Positions 63,646-64,000 of a stretch of 64,000 nucleotides of DNA are shown here, in pieces. Numbering within the stretch: the stretch's first letter is position 1; the number at the start of each line of letters is the position of its first letter. The notes beneath the pieces were generated by a model. The model was not told where the DNA came from, did no database searches, and saw only the letters and a program-made list of their open reading frames with translations. The translations under genes were made by a program, and so were the position numbers. The DNA is taken from contig JAANBB010000142.1 of the NCBI GenBank assembly GCA_014621425.1, positions 21,689-85,688 of the forward strand, in the 5' to 3' direction. This DNA comes from Cylindrodendrum hubeiense (Eukaryota > Ascomycota > Sordariomycetes > Hypocreales > Nectriaceae).

Positions 63646-64000
63646 ATGCCTCAGAAGCGCAAGCGACCCGACGAAACCCCCGCCGCGCCCGCGTCCGCGC
63701 CCGTACCCGTGTCGCCTGTTCCTCATCCGGCTCTTCCTCCTCCATCTCAGCCACCGACTCAGGCCCAACCCCCCGTCGCGCGTCGAGCAACGCGTCACAC
63801 GCCCGTTCAACCACCACCGATCCCACCTTCATATCAGCACCTCGCGCCGTCGCCCAGCATAGCGACCACAGCAGTGCCAATTGCGCCGACCCAGCTCCCT
63901 GCAACCGCCACGACAGAGCAGCAGAAGCGAAGCCGCGCTCGACCCGCGCCGCCCCGTCCAGCACCGCCTCCGGCCTCGCTCGCACATCCGGCTCTCCTGC
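63646..64000 (+). CDS. Proline-rich protein, 5' part only
   Basis: An open frame from ATG at 63646 (TACGATG context) runs 118 codons without a stop to the window end. The product begins MPQKRKRPDETPAAPASAPV and continues Pro/Ala/Gln-rich, with basic patches (QKRSRARPAPP). The KRKR beginning is a possible nuclear localisation signal. The C-rich leader and the lack of stops on this strand support a real start. The function is unknown because the domain part lies beyond the window. Confidence 0.55.
   Translation, partial: MPQKRKRPDETPAAPASAPVPVSPVPHPALPPPSQPPTQAQPPVARRATRHTPVQPPPIPPSYQHLAPSPSIATTAVPIAPTQLPATATTEQQKRSRARPAPPRPAPPPASLAHPALL

Overview
The window is nuclear DNA of a filamentous ascomycete fungus. 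The introns are short (about 45-65 bp), start with GT and carry CTAAC/CTGAC-type branch sites just before the AG. Start codons often sit in a CC(A/G)CC-like context. Homologues are typically fungal: a Dal5-type permease, a HET-domain gene, GH5_5 endoglucanase and an NmrA-like reductase. The GC-rich gene islands and the gene content fit Sordariomycetes, perhaps Hypocreales; the order is an inference from gene content only. All exon structures were read from splice signals and reading frame, with no transcript or database support.

Layout. 0-2 kb: an RRM-like gene with an in-frame TAG, then tandem repeats. 2-16 kb (mostly minus strand): a PAP2/AUR1-type membrane protein, an MDR oxidoreductase, an RRM+R3H RNA-binding protein with a probable frameshift, and an NmrA-like reductase, separated by long non-coding stretches (3.1 kb and 4.0 kb). 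17-28.6 kb: histone H2A.Z, a Cys-rich protein, a Dal5-type MFS transporter, a steroid 5-alpha-reductase-like enzyme, a MINDY deubiquitinase and a membrane J-protein. 29-40.3 kb: a secreted GH5 endoglucanase, mitochondrial uS19m, TAF10, the ERD2 HDEL receptor, a UBL-WLM metalloprotease, a nitrilase-family protein, a VOC protein, tRNA-Asp(GTC) and MRE11.

40.3-50 kb is different. It is AT-richer and carries one F-box gene, an AT minisatellite, a 42-nt dispersed repeat and the decayed halves of a SNF2-type helicase in opposite orientations. The N-terminal half (motifs I-III) is on the plus strand and the C-terminal half (motifs V-VI) on the minus strand. The halves are complementary, and inverted repeat copies lie beside their inner ends, which suggests one gene split by an inversion. 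This is the most interesting structure I found.

50-64 kb: a secreted GH1 protein, TAF12 with no recognisable N-terminus, proteasome subunit RPN3, a HET-domain protein, an LRR (RNI-like) protein and the start of a proline-rich gene running off the end. Most genes are housekeeping and independent of each other. TAF10 and TAF12 both belong to TFIID/SAGA, but I see no cluster that looks like a pathway.
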